Position numbers and translations under genes: made by a program
NCBI RefSeq assembly: GCF_021044565.1
Contig: NZ_CP087997.1
Coordinates: forward strand, 3,658,001-3,722,000
From: Subtercola endophyticus
GTDB taxonomy: Bacteria > Actinomycetota > Actinomycetes > Actinomycetales > Microbacteriaceae
Length of the DNA: 64,000 nt
Direction: 5' to 3'
The notes under the pieces: model-generated
Seen by the model: only the letters and a program-made list of their open reading frames with translations
Databases searched by the model: none
Told to the model about the DNA's origin: nothing
In this document: in pieces, positions 1 to 8,472 of the stretch
Layout of the letters: each line of letters begins with the position of its first letter
Numbering within the stretch: the stretch's first letter is position 1

Positions 1-2
1 AG

Positions 3-302
3 CGCCCGGTGTCGGTCGAGGAGCAGAATCTGCTGCGCACTCTCGTGCGGCGTTACGTGCCCGCCGCCGACGGCGCGGTCGAGGATTCGCTCTCGTGCCG
101 GTACACCATGGCGCCGAACAGCCGCTTCGCCGTGGGTGCCGTTCCGGGCCGCGAGAACGTGCTGATCGCGGCCGCGTGCTCAGGCCACGGCTTCAAGTTC
201 GGCCCGGTGCTGGGAGAAGCGCTGGCGGATCTCACCGTGGGAGTGCCTCGACCCGACACCGCTTTTCTCGCGCCCGAGCAGATGCTGAGCCCGGCCGGCT
301 GA
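3..302 (+). CDS. FAD-dependent amine oxidase, C-terminal fragment (sarcosine oxidase type)
   Basis: This is the last ~99 codons of a gene that begins before the window; the frame is open from base 3, so the GTG at 9 is an internal codon. The segment SLSCRYTM, a stretch ending NSRF and the motif CSGHGFKFGP match the C-terminal part of monomeric sarcosine oxidase/N-methyltryptophan oxidase proteins. In that family a Cys in this position carries the covalent flavin and the SGHGFKF loop lines the FAD site. The enzyme would oxidise a secondary amine to an imine with release of H2O2. It sits beside a convergent GntR regulator and the amine catabolic cluster, so a related substrate is plausible. The substrate cannot be read from the fragment. 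Confidence 0.8.
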   Translation, partial: RPVSVEEQNLLRTLVRRYVPAADGAVEDSLSCRYTMAPNSRFAVGAVPGRENVLIAAACSGHGFKFGPVLGEALADLTVGVPRPDTAFLAPEQMLSPAG

Positions 303-369
303 TTCGCCGCGAGGGTGCCCGGCCCCACCGCGAAGGATGCCAGATCCCGCCGCGAAGGGTGCCCGGCGG

Positions 370-1089
370 TCAGCCCGTGAAGACGGTCGAGGAGCGCCGC
401 TCGTACCAGTGCGCGATCTGCTCGCCGGCACTGATGACATGGGCGCGCATCTCGGCTCTCGCCGCGGCCGTGTCGCCATTCGCCAGTGCTTCGACGATGC
501 GGCCGTGTTCGCGATAGTTCTCGTCGCGATGACGGGGATCGTTCTGCAGAACCAGGGCCGACACGTTGCGGGGAAAGGTCTCGTTGATCTCGTTGATGGC
601 GCGGGTCAGGCGCAGGTTCGCCGAGGCCGTGTAGATCAAGGTGTGGAACCGGTCGTTCTCGCCGCCCTGCGCCGGCAGGCCGTCGCGGCCCTCGGCCTGC
701 GCGAGCGAACGCTGGTACATCTCGTCGTTGACCACCCGCAGCTGGGCGATCTCGTCGTCGGTGACCCGAGATACGGCACGCTCGGCGGCGAGGGCTTCGA
801 GTTCGGCGCGCACCTCGTAAGCCTCGCGCACCTCCCACGGTGCGGGCACGCGAACCACCGCACCACGGTTGGGTACGACCTCGATCAGGCCACCGACCTG
901 CAGCTGGCGCAGCGCTTCGCGCACCGGAGTGCGGCTGACGCCGAACGATTGGGCGAGTTCTGCCTGCCGCAATTGGGCACCGATCGGAATCTCTCCCGAC
1001 ATGATGAGGGCGCGGATGCGCGAAGCGGTCTCGTCGACCAGGGCATTGCCTGACGCGGGCACCGATGGCGGCGTAGTCGTCGATGTCAT
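370..1089 (-). CDS. GntR-family transcriptional regulator, FCD (FadR/VanR-like) subfamily
   Basis: A 239-residue protein of usual length for the family. Residues ~17-80 form the winged helix-turn-helix, with the recognition segment SRTPVREALRQL at 52-63 and the wing NRGAVV at 74-79. Residues ~90-230 form the all-helical FCD ligand domain. His149, His195 and His217 sit where FCD proteins bind a metal. ATG at 1089 follows a GAGGAG ribosome site. It is divergent from the copper amine oxidase gene. The 188-bp space between them holds three candidate half- or full operators of the TTGGATCCAA type, which recur ahead of the other catabolic operons. It is therefore the likely local, autoregulated repressor; the inducer is unknown. 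Confidence 0.93.
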   Translation of the reverse strand: MTSTTTPPSVPASGNALVDETASRIRALIMSGEIPIGAQLRQAELAQSFGVSRTPVREALRQLQVGGLIEVVPNRGAVVRVPAPWEVREAYEVRAELEALAAERAVSRVTDDEIAQLRVVNDEMYQRSLAQAEGRDGLPAQGGENDRFHTLIYTASANLRLTRAINEINETFPRNVSALVLQNDPRHRDENYREHGRIVEALANGDTAAARAEMRAHVISAGEQIAHWYERRSSTVFTG

Positions 1090-1141
1090 CTGACGGGTTT
1101 CTCCTCACCCCAAGAACACTCGGGACACAATAGAAGCCCCT

Positions 1142-1242
1142 TTGGATACGACCGTATCAGGTGGCGGCTGCTCCCTGACCGACCAACTCCCCAAAACGAG
1201 GGTGTCGAGGTGTGGATACAGAAATGTTATTATGGGATCCAA
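1142..1242. promoter_or_regulatory. Divergent promoter region with GntR-type operators
   Basis: TGGGATCCAA at 1233-1242 and GTGGATACAG at 1212-1221 lie 21 bp apart centre to centre, upstream of the amine oxidase. A third related site, TTGGATACGA at 1142-1151, lies nearer the regulator start and overlaps a short GATAC/GTATC inverted repeat. The spacing matches the paired sites at 8.4 and 13.1 kb, so this is likely the same operator, placed for control of both genes. Binding by the adjacent GntR protein is inferred. Confidence 0.7.
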
Positions 1243-1276
1243 TTGACACTGAACGATAAACCGGAGCCCGTTCCTC

Positions 1277-3334
1277 ATGACAGACACTCACCAGCTGACA
1301 CCCACGTCGAAGACTCACCCTCTCGACCCGATCACGGCAGGTGAGATGAGCTCGGCGATCGCGCTGCTCAGGAAGGATGATCGGCTCAGCCCGCTCGTGC
1401 GGTTCTGGGGTGCGACCCTCGACGAGAACCACGCCCGGGCTGTGCTGGCCGAAACGGAGCAGCCGGGCATCCGCAAGCTGCAGATCGTCGCCATCGACAG
1501 CGGAAACCGTGCGGCGTGGGAGGTCGACGTGTGGCTCGGCGGTGCGCACGAGCGCCTGGAGTGGAAGGAGATCGACTTTCGGCGCCCGGGAATCACCTCC
1601 GAAGAGGCGCGGGCCGCGGCGCATGCGTGTCGAGAGAGCCCGGAATTCCAGGCCGTGATGGCCAAGCGGGGCGTCACCGACATGTCGTCGCTCGTCATCG
1701 ACGCGGAGTCGATGGGCGGATTCGTGCCCGAGAAGTACGCCGACCGCCGCGTGACGTGGGGAACCGTGTGGTACCGCACCAGCATCGAAGACAACGCGTA
1801 CGCTCGGCCGGTTCAGGGCGTCGTGCCGATCATCGACATGACCACGATGGAGATTCTCGAGGTCGAAGACCACGGCGTGGTGCCGATCTCCGACGAGGCC
1901 GGAGGTATCGAGCCGGGCGATTGGGGAGACGACCGACCCGGTCTGAAGGCGCTCGACATCGTGCAGCCCGAGGGGCCGAGCTTCGACGTCGACGGTCATG
2001 CCGTCACGTGGCAGGGCTGGAGCTTTCGAGTGGGGTTCACTCATCGTGAGGGTCTCGTGCTGTACGACCTTGCCTTCAAGGGCCGTTCGGTGCTGAAGCG
2101 CGCGGCGTGCAACGAGATGTACGTGCCTTACCTCGATTCGAATGCAACGCAGTACCGCAAGAATTTCTTCGACTGGGGCGAGTACGGCGCCGGCCCGCTC
2201 ACGAACTCGCTGGAGCAGGGCTGCGACTGCCTCGGTGTCATCCGCTACCTCGACGGAATCGTGCTCGGTGGCGACGGCTCACCGCGCACCATTCCGCAGG
2301 CGATCTGCATGCACGAAGAAGACGACAGCGTGCTCTGGAAGCACATGGATCTGCGCCGCGACGTGGGCCAGGTGCGGCGCTCGCGCCGGCTCGTGATCTC
2401 GAACTTTCAGACCGTGGCGAACTACGACTACGGCTTCTACTGGTCGCTCTATCAAGACGGCCGTATCGAGCTCGAGGTGAAGCTCACCGGCATGCTCTCG
2501 GCCTCGGGCTTCGAAGACGGTGACGAGGTGCGTTATGGCCGCGTCGTGTCGAAGAACGTGCAGACGCCGACGCACCAGCACTACTTCGGAATCCGTCTCG
2601 ACGCGGCGGTCGACGGAGAGAAGAACCGGCTGGTCGAAGAGCATGCAGAGGGCGAGACCGACGAATCCCTCGACCCGTACGGCAACGCGGTACGCAACGT
2701 GCGGGTTCCGCTGCTGAGCGAGAGTGTCGCGGCGCAGCGGGTCGATCCCTCGATTGCGCGGCGCTGGCGCATCGAGAGCGCGGATGCGGTCAATCGCTAC
2801 GGTGAGCCGACCGCCTACCGGCTGAGCCTGCCCAACACCGTGCGCTCGTACAGCCGCCCGGGTTCGGTGATGGCCAGGCGTGCGCCGTTCATCCACCAGC
2901 ACCTGTGGGCCACCCAGGCAGACCCGAGCGAGAACTTCATCGGCGGGCAGTACCCGAACAACGCCGAACCCGGCGAAGACGGGGTGCACGTCTGGCAAGA
3001 GCAGAATCGCTCGCTCGACGGCGAAGAGATCGTGCTCTGGGCGGTTATCGGCACCCATCATTTTCCGCGCCCGGAGCAGTGGCCGGTGATGCCGGTGGAT
3101 CACGTCGGGCTGTCGCTCGAGCCCGACGGGTTCTTCGACCGCAACCCCGCGATGGACATCGCCGCGCCGGCGCACGGCGCGCATGGTGCGCACGGCGCCG
3201 ACAGGTGCGCGCACGACGCGTCGAGCCACGCCGGGCACGATCATGCCGGGCACGACAACGTTGGGCACGACCATGCAGGCCAGGACCACTCAAGCCACGA
3301 CCACGCCGCCGGCGGGCACGACGGTGGCCACTAA
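1277..3334 (+). CDS. Copper-containing (TPQ) primary amine oxidase with histidine-rich tail
   Basis: 685 residues. It oxidises primary amines to aldehydes, releasing NH3 and H2O2. The motif NYDY at 382-385 contains Tyr383, the expected precursor of the TPQ cofactor. The FFDWGEYGAG segment supplies the catalytic-base Asp299. Copper ligands are His433 and His435 (HQH) and His594/595 before PRPEQWPVMP. No signal peptide is visible, so it is probably cytoplasmic. Residues ~631-685 form an extra tail with 15 His in 55 residues, built from degenerate HDHAGHD units, absent from typical bacterial enzymes and suited to binding or storing Cu. ATG 1277 follows the GntR operators. The next gene starts inside the tail, implying translational coupling. 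The amine substrate is not determined. Confidence 0.95.
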   Translation: MTDTHQLTPTSKTHPLDPITAGEMSSAIALLRKDDRLSPLVRFWGATLDENHARAVLAETEQPGIRKLQIVAIDSGNRAAWEVDVWLGGAHERLEWKEIDFRRPGITSEEARAAAHACRESPEFQAVMAKRGVTDMSSLVIDAESMGGFVPEKYADRRVTWGTVWYRTSIEDNAYARPVQGVVPIIDMTTMEILEVEDHGVVPISDEAGGIEPGDWGDDRPGLKALDIVQPEGPSFDVDGHAVTWQGWSFRVGFTHREGLVLYDLAFKGRSVLKRAACNEMYVPYLDSNATQYRKNFFDWGEYGAGPLTNSLEQGCDCLGVIRYLDGIVLGGDGSPRTIPQAICMHEEDDSVLWKHMDLRRDVGQVRRSRRLVISNFQTVANYDYGFYWSLYQDGRIELEVKLTGMLSASGFEDGDEVRYGRVVSKNVQTPTHQHYFGIRLDAAVDGEKNRLVEEHAEGETDESLDPYGNAVRNVRVPLLSESVAAQRVDPSIARRWRIESADAVNRYGEPTAYRLSLPNTVRSYSRPGSVMARRAPFIHQHLWATQADPSENFIGGQYPNNAEPGEDGVHVWQEQNRSLDGEEIVLWAVIGTHHFPRPEQWPVMPVDHVGLSLEPDGFFDRNPAMDIAAPAHGAHGAHGADRCAHDASSHAGHDHAGHDNVGHDHAGQDHSSHDHAAGGHDGGH

Positions 3335-4295
3335 CGCCGAGGTCGCCGCCCGTCTCGTCACCGTGACGGGCCGGCGTCAAGAGAGTTCGCGGGTCGTCTC
3401 GCTCACCGTTCGGGCGACCGGCGGCGGGTTGCTGCCCGAGTGGCAACCCGGCGCCCACGTGGCCGTCGAGATTCCCGACGGCTCGGTGCGGCACTATTCG
3501 CTCTCGGGCTGGCCCGGGCAGCGTAACGAGTACCGCATCGCGGTTCTGCACGAGCCCGACGGGCGCGGCGGCTCGACGTATCTGGCCGAGAACGTCGCCG
3601 TCGGCGACACTCTCACCCTGCGCCAGACGGCGAACCATTTCGCTCTCACCCCCGCTTCCGAGTACCTCTTCATCGCCGGCGGCATCGGCATCACCCCGCT
3701 GCTGCCGATGATCTACGCGGCCGAGGCGCAGGGCAAGCCGTGGCGACTGGTCTACTACGGGTCGTCGCGCGAGCATATGGCCTTTCTCTCCGAGCTCGCG
3801 GTCTTCGGCGACCGGGTCGAGATCGTCGCGAAAGACGAGGCGCCTGCCGCCTCGACGCGCGTCGAGGCTCTTGTGGAATCGGTCGCGCCGTCGACGCAGG
3901 TCTATCTCTGCGGCCCGCAGCGCCTGCTCGATGCCGCACGGGAGGCGATGGCGACGCAGGGCACCGCGGGGCGGCTGCGCTTCGAGCTCTTCGAGGCCCC
4001 CGACGCGGCGGCAGAGGCCGTCGACGACGGGTCGTTCGAAGTGCACCTTCAAACGTCAGACCTCACGGTCACGGTCGGGCCGGAGCAGAGCATCCTCGAG
4101 GCCGTTCGCGAGGTGGGCATCGACGTGCTGAGCGACTGCGAAGAGGGCATCTGCGGCAGCTGCGAGACCGCGGTGGTGTCGGGTGAGGTCGACCACCGTG
4201 ACTATGTGCTCACGCAGCAGGAGAAAGATGAGAACCGCTGTTTGATGATCTGCGTGTCGCGTGCGGCGTGCCCGATTCTCACCCTCGCCTTGTGA
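3324..4295 (+). CDS. FMN/NAD(P)H and 2Fe-2S oxidoreductase (VanB/phthalate dioxygenase reductase type)
   Basis: 323 residues from GTG 3324, which overlaps the amine oxidase stop by 11 bases. Longer in-frame starts near 3183 would only read the His-tail DNA in another frame as low-complexity Thr-rich protein. Residues 56-60 (RHYSL) fit the flavin site and GGIGITP at 119-125 the nucleotide-binding loop. The C-terminal plant-type ferredoxin has Cys272, 277, 280 and 310, the expected CX4CX2CX29C spacing. Such proteins pass electrons from NAD(P)H to a Rieske oxygenase, but no oxygenase gene is visible in the window. Its partner may be elsewhere or a different redox enzyme of this operon. Confidence 0.9.
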   Translation: MATNAEVAARLVTVTGRRQESSRVVSLTVRATGGGLLPEWQPGAHVAVEIPDGSVRHYSLSGWPGQRNEYRIAVLHEPDGRGGSTYLAENVAVGDTLTLRQTANHFALTPASEYLFIAGGIGITPLLPMIYAAEAQGKPWRLVYYGSSREHMAFLSELAVFGDRVEIVAKDEAPAASTRVEALVESVAPSTQVYLCGPQRLLDAAREAMATQGTAGRLRFELFEAPDAAAEAVDDGSFEVHLQTSDLTVTVGPEQSILEAVREVGIDVLSDCEEGICGSCETAVVSGEVDHRDYVLTQQEKDENRCLMICVSRAACPILTLAL

Positions 4296-4305
4296 GTGCC
4301 GTCGG

Positions 4306-5028
4306 GTGAGCGCGATGGATGCCCTCTCTGCCTTCTCCGTTCTTTTCGCCGTGACGGCGGCAGTGCTCGCCGTCTGCGCGGCCATGCAGGCCCCGATGAC
4401 TCGACGCTCGAGGTCGGCCTTGCTCGTGCCCGCCGCGGTGATGGCGCTCGCGATGGCCGACTCGGCGCGCGGCGCAGAGGCGTCGATGGCGGCGGCAGGA
4501 TGGTCGGCGGTGCTCATCGCGACCGCCTTCGTCTCGCTGGCCGCCGCCCGCAGGCCGTCGCCCGAACGTCATGTCATCGTGCACCGTGCGCTGCTGTCGA
4601 TTCTGATGGCCGGGTTGCTGCTCGTGGCTGCCCCCGGTACGAGCTCGGCGGTCACGGGTATTGCCGGTGCACACGCCGGGATGAGCTCCGCCGGTTCGTC
4701 GTTCGCCTCACCGGTCTCGACCCTCGACGCGATGTTGGTACTGGTGCTGGGCGGAGGAGTGGCGGTCTGCTCGGGCTATTGTGTGCGTGAGATCGTGCGG
4801 GCGCGCACCTCGCGCACCTCGCGCACCGCCCGCACCTCGCGCACTCTGCATACCTCGCGCACTCCGCATACCCCGCGCACAGTGCGGGTCGCGACGATCG
4901 CGGCGAGTACCCCACTCGCGCACCGCGGCGGCACCGTGGCGCTCGCCGAAGTCTCGTTCATGACGCTCTCGGTGATCACGATGGCCGGCATGGCTGCGAC
5001 CGCCCTCGTTGCGGGAATGTCGATGTAA
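4306..5028 (+). CDS. Multi-pass membrane protein of unknown function with TSR-rich loop
   Basis: About 240 residues, starting at GTG 4306 or ATG 4315. Six or seven hydrophobic segments are visible. A cytoplasmic-looking loop after the fifth consists of nine tripeptide repeats of the type T-S-R / T-x-H. The layout (short helices, Met- and Ala-rich, next to a copper enzyme) is reminiscent of DUF5134-type actinobacterial membrane proteins, but I cannot assign that family firmly. The stop codon overlaps the start of the GMC oxidoreductase by one base (TAATG), placing it in the same operon. A role in metal supply or redox coupling is only a guess from position. Confidence 0.65.
   Translation: MSAMDALSAFSVLFAVTAAVLAVCAAMQAPMTRRSRSALLVPAAVMALAMADSARGAEASMAAAGWSAVLIATAFVSLAAARRPSPERHVIVHRALLSILMAGLLLVAAPGTSSAVTGIAGAHAGMSSAGSSFASPVSTLDAMLVLVLGGGVAVCSGYCVREIVRARTSRTSRTARTSRTLHTSRTPHTPRTVRVATIAASTPLAHRGGTVALAEVSFMTLSVITMAGMAATALVAGMSM
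4807..4887 (+). repeat. Nine 9-bp coding repeats (Thr-Ser-Arg units)
   Basis: Units of ACC-TCG-CGC and variants run in frame through the membrane-protein gene, encoding TSR, TAR, TLH, TPH, TPR and TVR. The first units are almost identical and later ones diverge, as in a slipped-strand expansion that has aged from one end. Unit loss or gain would keep the frame. Confidence 0.85.
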
Positions 5029-6584
5029 TGCACGAGACTGCAGATGTCGTCATCGTCGGCGCGGGCCCGAGCGGTGCGGTCGCCGCGCTGCGGCTGGCGC
5101 AGGCGGGGCTCGACGTGCTCTGCCTCGAACAGGGCGACTGGCCGCCGCAGAGTGGGGTCGGTGCGTCGCAGCAGTGGGAGCTCGCCGGCCGTGGGCCGGC
5201 CCACTTCAGCCCCAACCGCCGGGCGACCCCGACAGACTTCGCCATCGACGACCGCGACTCCGACATCGACGTATTGAACTACACGGGGGTCGGCGGGGGA
5301 ACAGTGCTGTGGGGCGCGCAGTGGGAACGGTTTCTGCCCTCCGACTTTCGGGTGCGCACCCTCGACGGTGTCGCCGACGACTGGCCGCTCAGCTTCGACG
5401 ATTTCGCTCCGTACTACGCGCGGCTCGATCGGCAATTCGGGGTGGCAGCAGAGCCCGGAGATCCCGCCTTTCCGCTCGGCGGCGACGCGCCATACCCGGC
5501 GCTGCCGATCATGCCCCTCGGCGAGAAGATCGCCCGCGCCCACAATCGGCTCGGCTGGCACTGGTGGCCCGGCCCGAATGCCGTCGGCACTCCAGAGCAG
5601 ATGGCGGATGCCCGGGCCAACGGCTACCCGCCGAGCCTTCGTGCCCGCGTCGGCGACACGCACTGGCCGCTGGCCGTCGCCGCCGGTGCGAACCTGCGCA
5701 CAGGCGCAGCGGTGCAACGAGTGCTGCTCGACCGGGCAGACCACGCCACCGGAGTGCTCTGGCGTTCGCGCGACGGCCGCGAACACACGGTCGCCGCCGG
5801 CACGGTGCTTCTGGCGGCCGGAGGTATCGGCACGCCGCGGCTGTTGCTGGCCTCGGCCGGCGCCGAGCATCCGCAGGGCCTCGGAAACAGCTCGGGGCTC
5901 GTCGGCCGGCGCCTCATGCTGCACCCCTTCACGCGCGTGGTCGGCCTGTTCGACGAGCCCTTCGACGAGGTGCAGGGGTATTGGGGGCAGCTCGTGCACA
6001 GCCTCGAATTCGCCGAGACAGACCGCTCGCGCGGCTTCGTGCGCGGCACGAAGTGGAATCTCGGGCAGGGTTTCGGGCCGGTGGTGGCGGCGCTTCATCC
6101 GTGGCCCGACGCGCAGAGCTGGGGCCCGGCCGTCGCCGAGCACGTGCGGCGTTGGTCGGGTCGGGCCGGCATCTGGGGCATCACCGCCGACGACCTGCCC
6201 GACGAGAACAACCGCGTCGAGCTCGACCCCGTGCGGTGCGCGGCTGACGGGTTACCCGTGCCGGTCATTCGCTACACCGCGCCGGCAGATGCGCTGCGGG
6301 CGCTCGCCTACAGCACCGAGCGCGCAGCCGAATCGATGCGCGAGGCGGGAGCGACAGAGGTTCTGACCACGGGGCCACTGCGCGGGTTCGGCTGGCATCA
6401 GCTCGGTACGGCCCGAATGGGCGATGATTCGGCGTCGTCGGTCGTCACCAGCGAGGGGCGACTGCATGACGTGCCCAACGTGCTGGTGATCGACGCGAGC
6501 GTGTTCGTGACAGGCTCGTCGCTGAACCCCACCTTGACCAGCTCGGCGTTCGCGCTGCGTGCGGCAGAACGGATGCTCGCATGA
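5028..6584 (+). CDS. GMC-family FAD oxidoreductase
   Basis: 518 residues. The ADP-binding motif GAGPSG is at 11-16. The C-terminal catalytic pair of the glucose-methanol-choline family is present: His457 in GWHQLGTARMG and Asn500 in SSLNPTLTSS. A flavin-proximal segment GGGTVLWGAQWER fits the group that includes gluconate and sugar dehydrogenases. It would oxidise an alcohol to a carbonyl. The next gene encodes a small protein overlapping by four bases, as with the flavin and small subunits of gluconate 2-dehydrogenase-like enzymes. No export signal is seen on either protein. Substrate unknown. Confidence 0.9.
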   Translation: MHETADVVIVGAGPSGAVAALRLAQAGLDVLCLEQGDWPPQSGVGASQQWELAGRGPAHFSPNRRATPTDFAIDDRDSDIDVLNYTGVGGGTVLWGAQWERFLPSDFRVRTLDGVADDWPLSFDDFAPYYARLDRQFGVAAEPGDPAFPLGGDAPYPALPIMPLGEKIARAHNRLGWHWWPGPNAVGTPEQMADARANGYPPSLRARVGDTHWPLAVAAGANLRTGAAVQRVLLDRADHATGVLWRSRDGREHTVAAGTVLLAAGGIGTPRLLLASAGAEHPQGLGNSSGLVGRRLMLHPFTRVVGLFDEPFDEVQGYWGQLVHSLEFAETDRSRGFVRGTKWNLGQGFGPVVAALHPWPDAQSWGPAVAEHVRRWSGRAGIWGITADDLPDENNRVELDPVRCAADGLPVPVIRYTAPADALRALAYSTERAAESMREAGATEVLTTGPLRGFGWHQLGTARMGDDSASSVVTSEGRLHDVPNVLVIDASVFVTGSSLNPTLTSSAFALRAAERMLA

Positions 6585-7009
6585 CAGTCGTCACGCTGCG
6601 CAGCCGTGTGGCGGCCGTTCTCATCCCCGCCGGCGCCCGACTCGTCGGGGCCGGGGAACTCGACATCGATGCCCGTATCGGCGCCGTGCTCACGGCCATT
6701 CCGGCGCTGGTCGCTCCGTTCGACCGGGCGCTTGCGACGGTCGCGGCCGCTGCGGGGGCGGGGGCGGGGGCCGCGGCGGCCGAGTCGCTCTCGCCGGCCC
6801 TCGCCGCGCTCGAACGAAGCGACCCGGCGGCCTTCGCCGCCCTGCGCGAGGTGACCGTCATCGCGTGGGCGACCAGCGACGACGTGCAGCACGCTCTCCC
6901 GCTCGCGCCCCGAGTGCCGCTCGACGTCGAGCGCTGGCGGGCATCCGACGACCTGCTCGACCCTGTACGCCGACGAGGCGCCATCTGGCGCAGAGAAGAG
7001 CCGTTATGA
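6581..7009 (+). CDS. Small partner protein of the GMC oxidoreductase (gluconate dehydrogenase subunit 3-like, tentative)
   Basis: 142 residues, starting with an ATGA overlap with the GMC gene. It is Ala-rich and helical, with a run of alternating Ala/Gly near residues 58-67. The C-terminal half (DVERWRASDDLLDPVRRRG) resembles the small subunits that accompany membrane or soluble GMC dehydrogenases. The usual Tat leader of subunit 3 proteins is absent. The assignment rests mainly on gene order, with weak sequence resemblance. Confidence 0.55.
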   Translation: MTVVTLRSRVAAVLIPAGARLVGAGELDIDARIGAVLTAIPALVAPFDRALATVAAAAGAGAGAAAAESLSPALAALERSDPAAFAALREVTVIAWATSDDVQHALPLAPRVPLDVERWRASDDLLDPVRRRGAIWRREEPL

Positions 7010-7401
7010 AAGCCGCCAAAGCCGGAATCGACCTGGGTATTGTCGTGACCGATCACGAACCGATGCTCGCCTTCTATTCGGGGGTGCTCGGCCTCGAGGT
7101 CGTCGGCGAACGCACCACGGGGTGGGGAACGATGGTCGAGCTCGCCTTCGGCGAGACAGTGCTGCGGCTGTTGAAGCCCGCAGCCGACGCCGCACCCTCT
7201 GACGGAGGCATGCTCGCGGTGACCGGCTTTCGTTACCTCACCTTTCCGATCGAACCCGGTGATTTCGACGCCACCCTCGCAGCCTGTGTCGCTGCCGGGG
7301 CGCCGGTCACGAGCGCCGAAATGCGTGCCGGGGAGGTGCGCTTCGTCATCGTGGCCGATCCCGAAGGCAATAGCGTCGAGCTGCTGAGCCGGGGCGCGTG
7401 A
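7006..7401 (+). CDS. VOC-fold (glyoxalase/dioxygenase superfamily) protein
   Basis: 131 residues starting at ATG 7006, overlapping the previous stop (ATGA). It has the two beta-alpha-beta-beta-beta modules of the vicinal oxygen chelate fold. MLAFYSGVLGLEVVGE (residues ~17-32) is the first-module signature and DPEGNSVELL near the C-terminus is the second, with Glu as a typical metal ligand. Members isomerise, cleave or bind small molecules. A role on a reactive aldehyde or keto intermediate would fit the operon but is not shown. Confidence 0.85.
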   Translation: MKAAKAGIDLGIVVTDHEPMLAFYSGVLGLEVVGERTTGWGTMVELAFGETVLRLLKPAADAAPSDGGMLAVTGFRYLTFPIEPGDFDATLAACVAAGAPVTSAEMRAGEVRFVIVADPEGNSVELLSRGA

Positions 7402-8414
7402 TGCAGACGCGCGCGCTCGGCCGCACGGGTATGCAGGTCACCCCGCTGAGTCTCGGAGCCATGATGTTCGGGCCGACCGGCAATGCCGATCGCGAGGAGT
7501 GCGTCACGATCATCCACCGTGCGCTCGATGCCGGTATCAACTGCATCGACACGGCCGACCTGTACTCGCGGGGCGAATCCGAGCGCATCGTGGGGCAGGC
7601 CCTCGCCGGTGGCCGGCGGCAGAACGTGGTGCTGTCGACGAAGTTCCACGGGCCGATGGGCGACGACCCGAACATGCGCGGGGCGTCGCGCCGCTGGATC
7701 GCCCGCGCGGTCGAAGACAGCCTGACCCGGCTCGGTACCGACTACCTCGACGTGTACTACGTGCACCGGCCCGATGCCGACACCGACTTCGACGAGACGC
7801 TCGGTGCGCTGAGCGACCTTGTGCACAGCGGCAAGATCCGGGCGATCGGCACCTCCACGTTCGCACCGTCGGCCATCGTCGAGGGCCAATGGATCGCCGA
7901 GCATCGCGGCCGTGAACGCGTGCTGGTGGAGCAGCCGCCGTACTCGCTGCTGACGCGCGGCGTCGAAGCGGAGGTCTTGCCGGTGTGCGCCGAGTTAGGT
8001 CTCGGTGTCACGGTCTGGGGCCCGCTGGCCGGCGGTTGGCTCTCGGGTCGCGCGGTGCCCACCGACTCGTCGCGGGCCGCACGTTTTCCCGACCGGTGGG
8101 ATCCGTCCGTGCCCGCCAACGCCGCCAAGCTGCGGGCGGTGGATGCCCTGGCCACTCTCGCCGCGGAGGCAGGGCTTTCGCTCATCCACCTGGCCCTCGC
8201 CTTCGTGCTCGAGCACCCGGCGGTGACCTCGGCGCTCATCGGGCCGCGCACCCTGCAGCACCTCGAGAGTCAGCTCGGGGCAGCGGAGGTTCGGCTCAGC
8301 ACCGATGTGCTCGACGCCATCGACACGATCGTGGCGCCCGGCACCACGTTCAACCCCGCCGATCTCGGTGTCGACGTGCCGGGCCTCGCCGTCGCGGCGC
8401 GCCGCCGCCGGTGA
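7401..8414 (+). CDS. Aldo/keto reductase
   Basis: 337 residues from ATG 7401; the GTG three bases earlier is an equally coupled alternative. It starts LGRTGMQVTPLSLGAM, typical of the family. The catalytic tetrad can be followed: Asp and Tyr in IDTADLYSRGESE, Lys in VLSTKF and His in VYYVHRPD. It reduces aldehydes or ketones with NADPH. It is the last gene of the operon beginning at 1277. The next operator-bearing promoter starts 12 bases after its stop codon. Confidence 0.92.
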   Translation: MQTRALGRTGMQVTPLSLGAMMFGPTGNADREECVTIIHRALDAGINCIDTADLYSRGESERIVGQALAGGRRQNVVLSTKFHGPMGDDPNMRGASRRWIARAVEDSLTRLGTDYLDVYYVHRPDADTDFDETLGALSDLVHSGKIRAIGTSTFAPSAIVEGQWIAEHRGRERVLVEQPPYSLLTRGVEAEVLPVCAELGLGVTVWGPLAGGWLSGRAVPTDSSRAARFPDRWDPSVPANAAKLRAVDALATLAAEAGLSLIHLALAFVLEHPAVTSALIGPRTLQHLESQLGAAEVRLSTDVLDAIDTIVAPGTTFNPADLGVDVPGLAVAARRRR

Positions 8415-8425
8415 TCACGATCAGA

Positions 8426-8472
8426 TTGGATCCAAAGTTGGGTAGGAGTGGATCCAAGATGTAGGATGAGGC
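8426..8472 (+). promoter_or_regulatory. Paired GntR-type operators and probable leaderless promoter
   Basis: TTGGATCCAA (8426-8435, perfect palindrome) and GTGGATCCAA (8448-8457) are 22 bp apart centre to centre. A candidate -35 TTGGGT (8438-8443) and -10 TAGGAT (8462-8467), 18 bp apart, would start transcription at or beside the A of ATG 8473, giving a leaderless mRNA. The AGG at 8469-8471 is too close to the ATG for a normal ribosome site. The operators flank the -35 box, a repression geometry. Confidence 0.7.

Noticed and set aside
3183-3323. Extended N-terminus for the reductase
   Set aside because: The extra residues are the His-tail DNA read in another frame, Thr-rich and without family counterpart.
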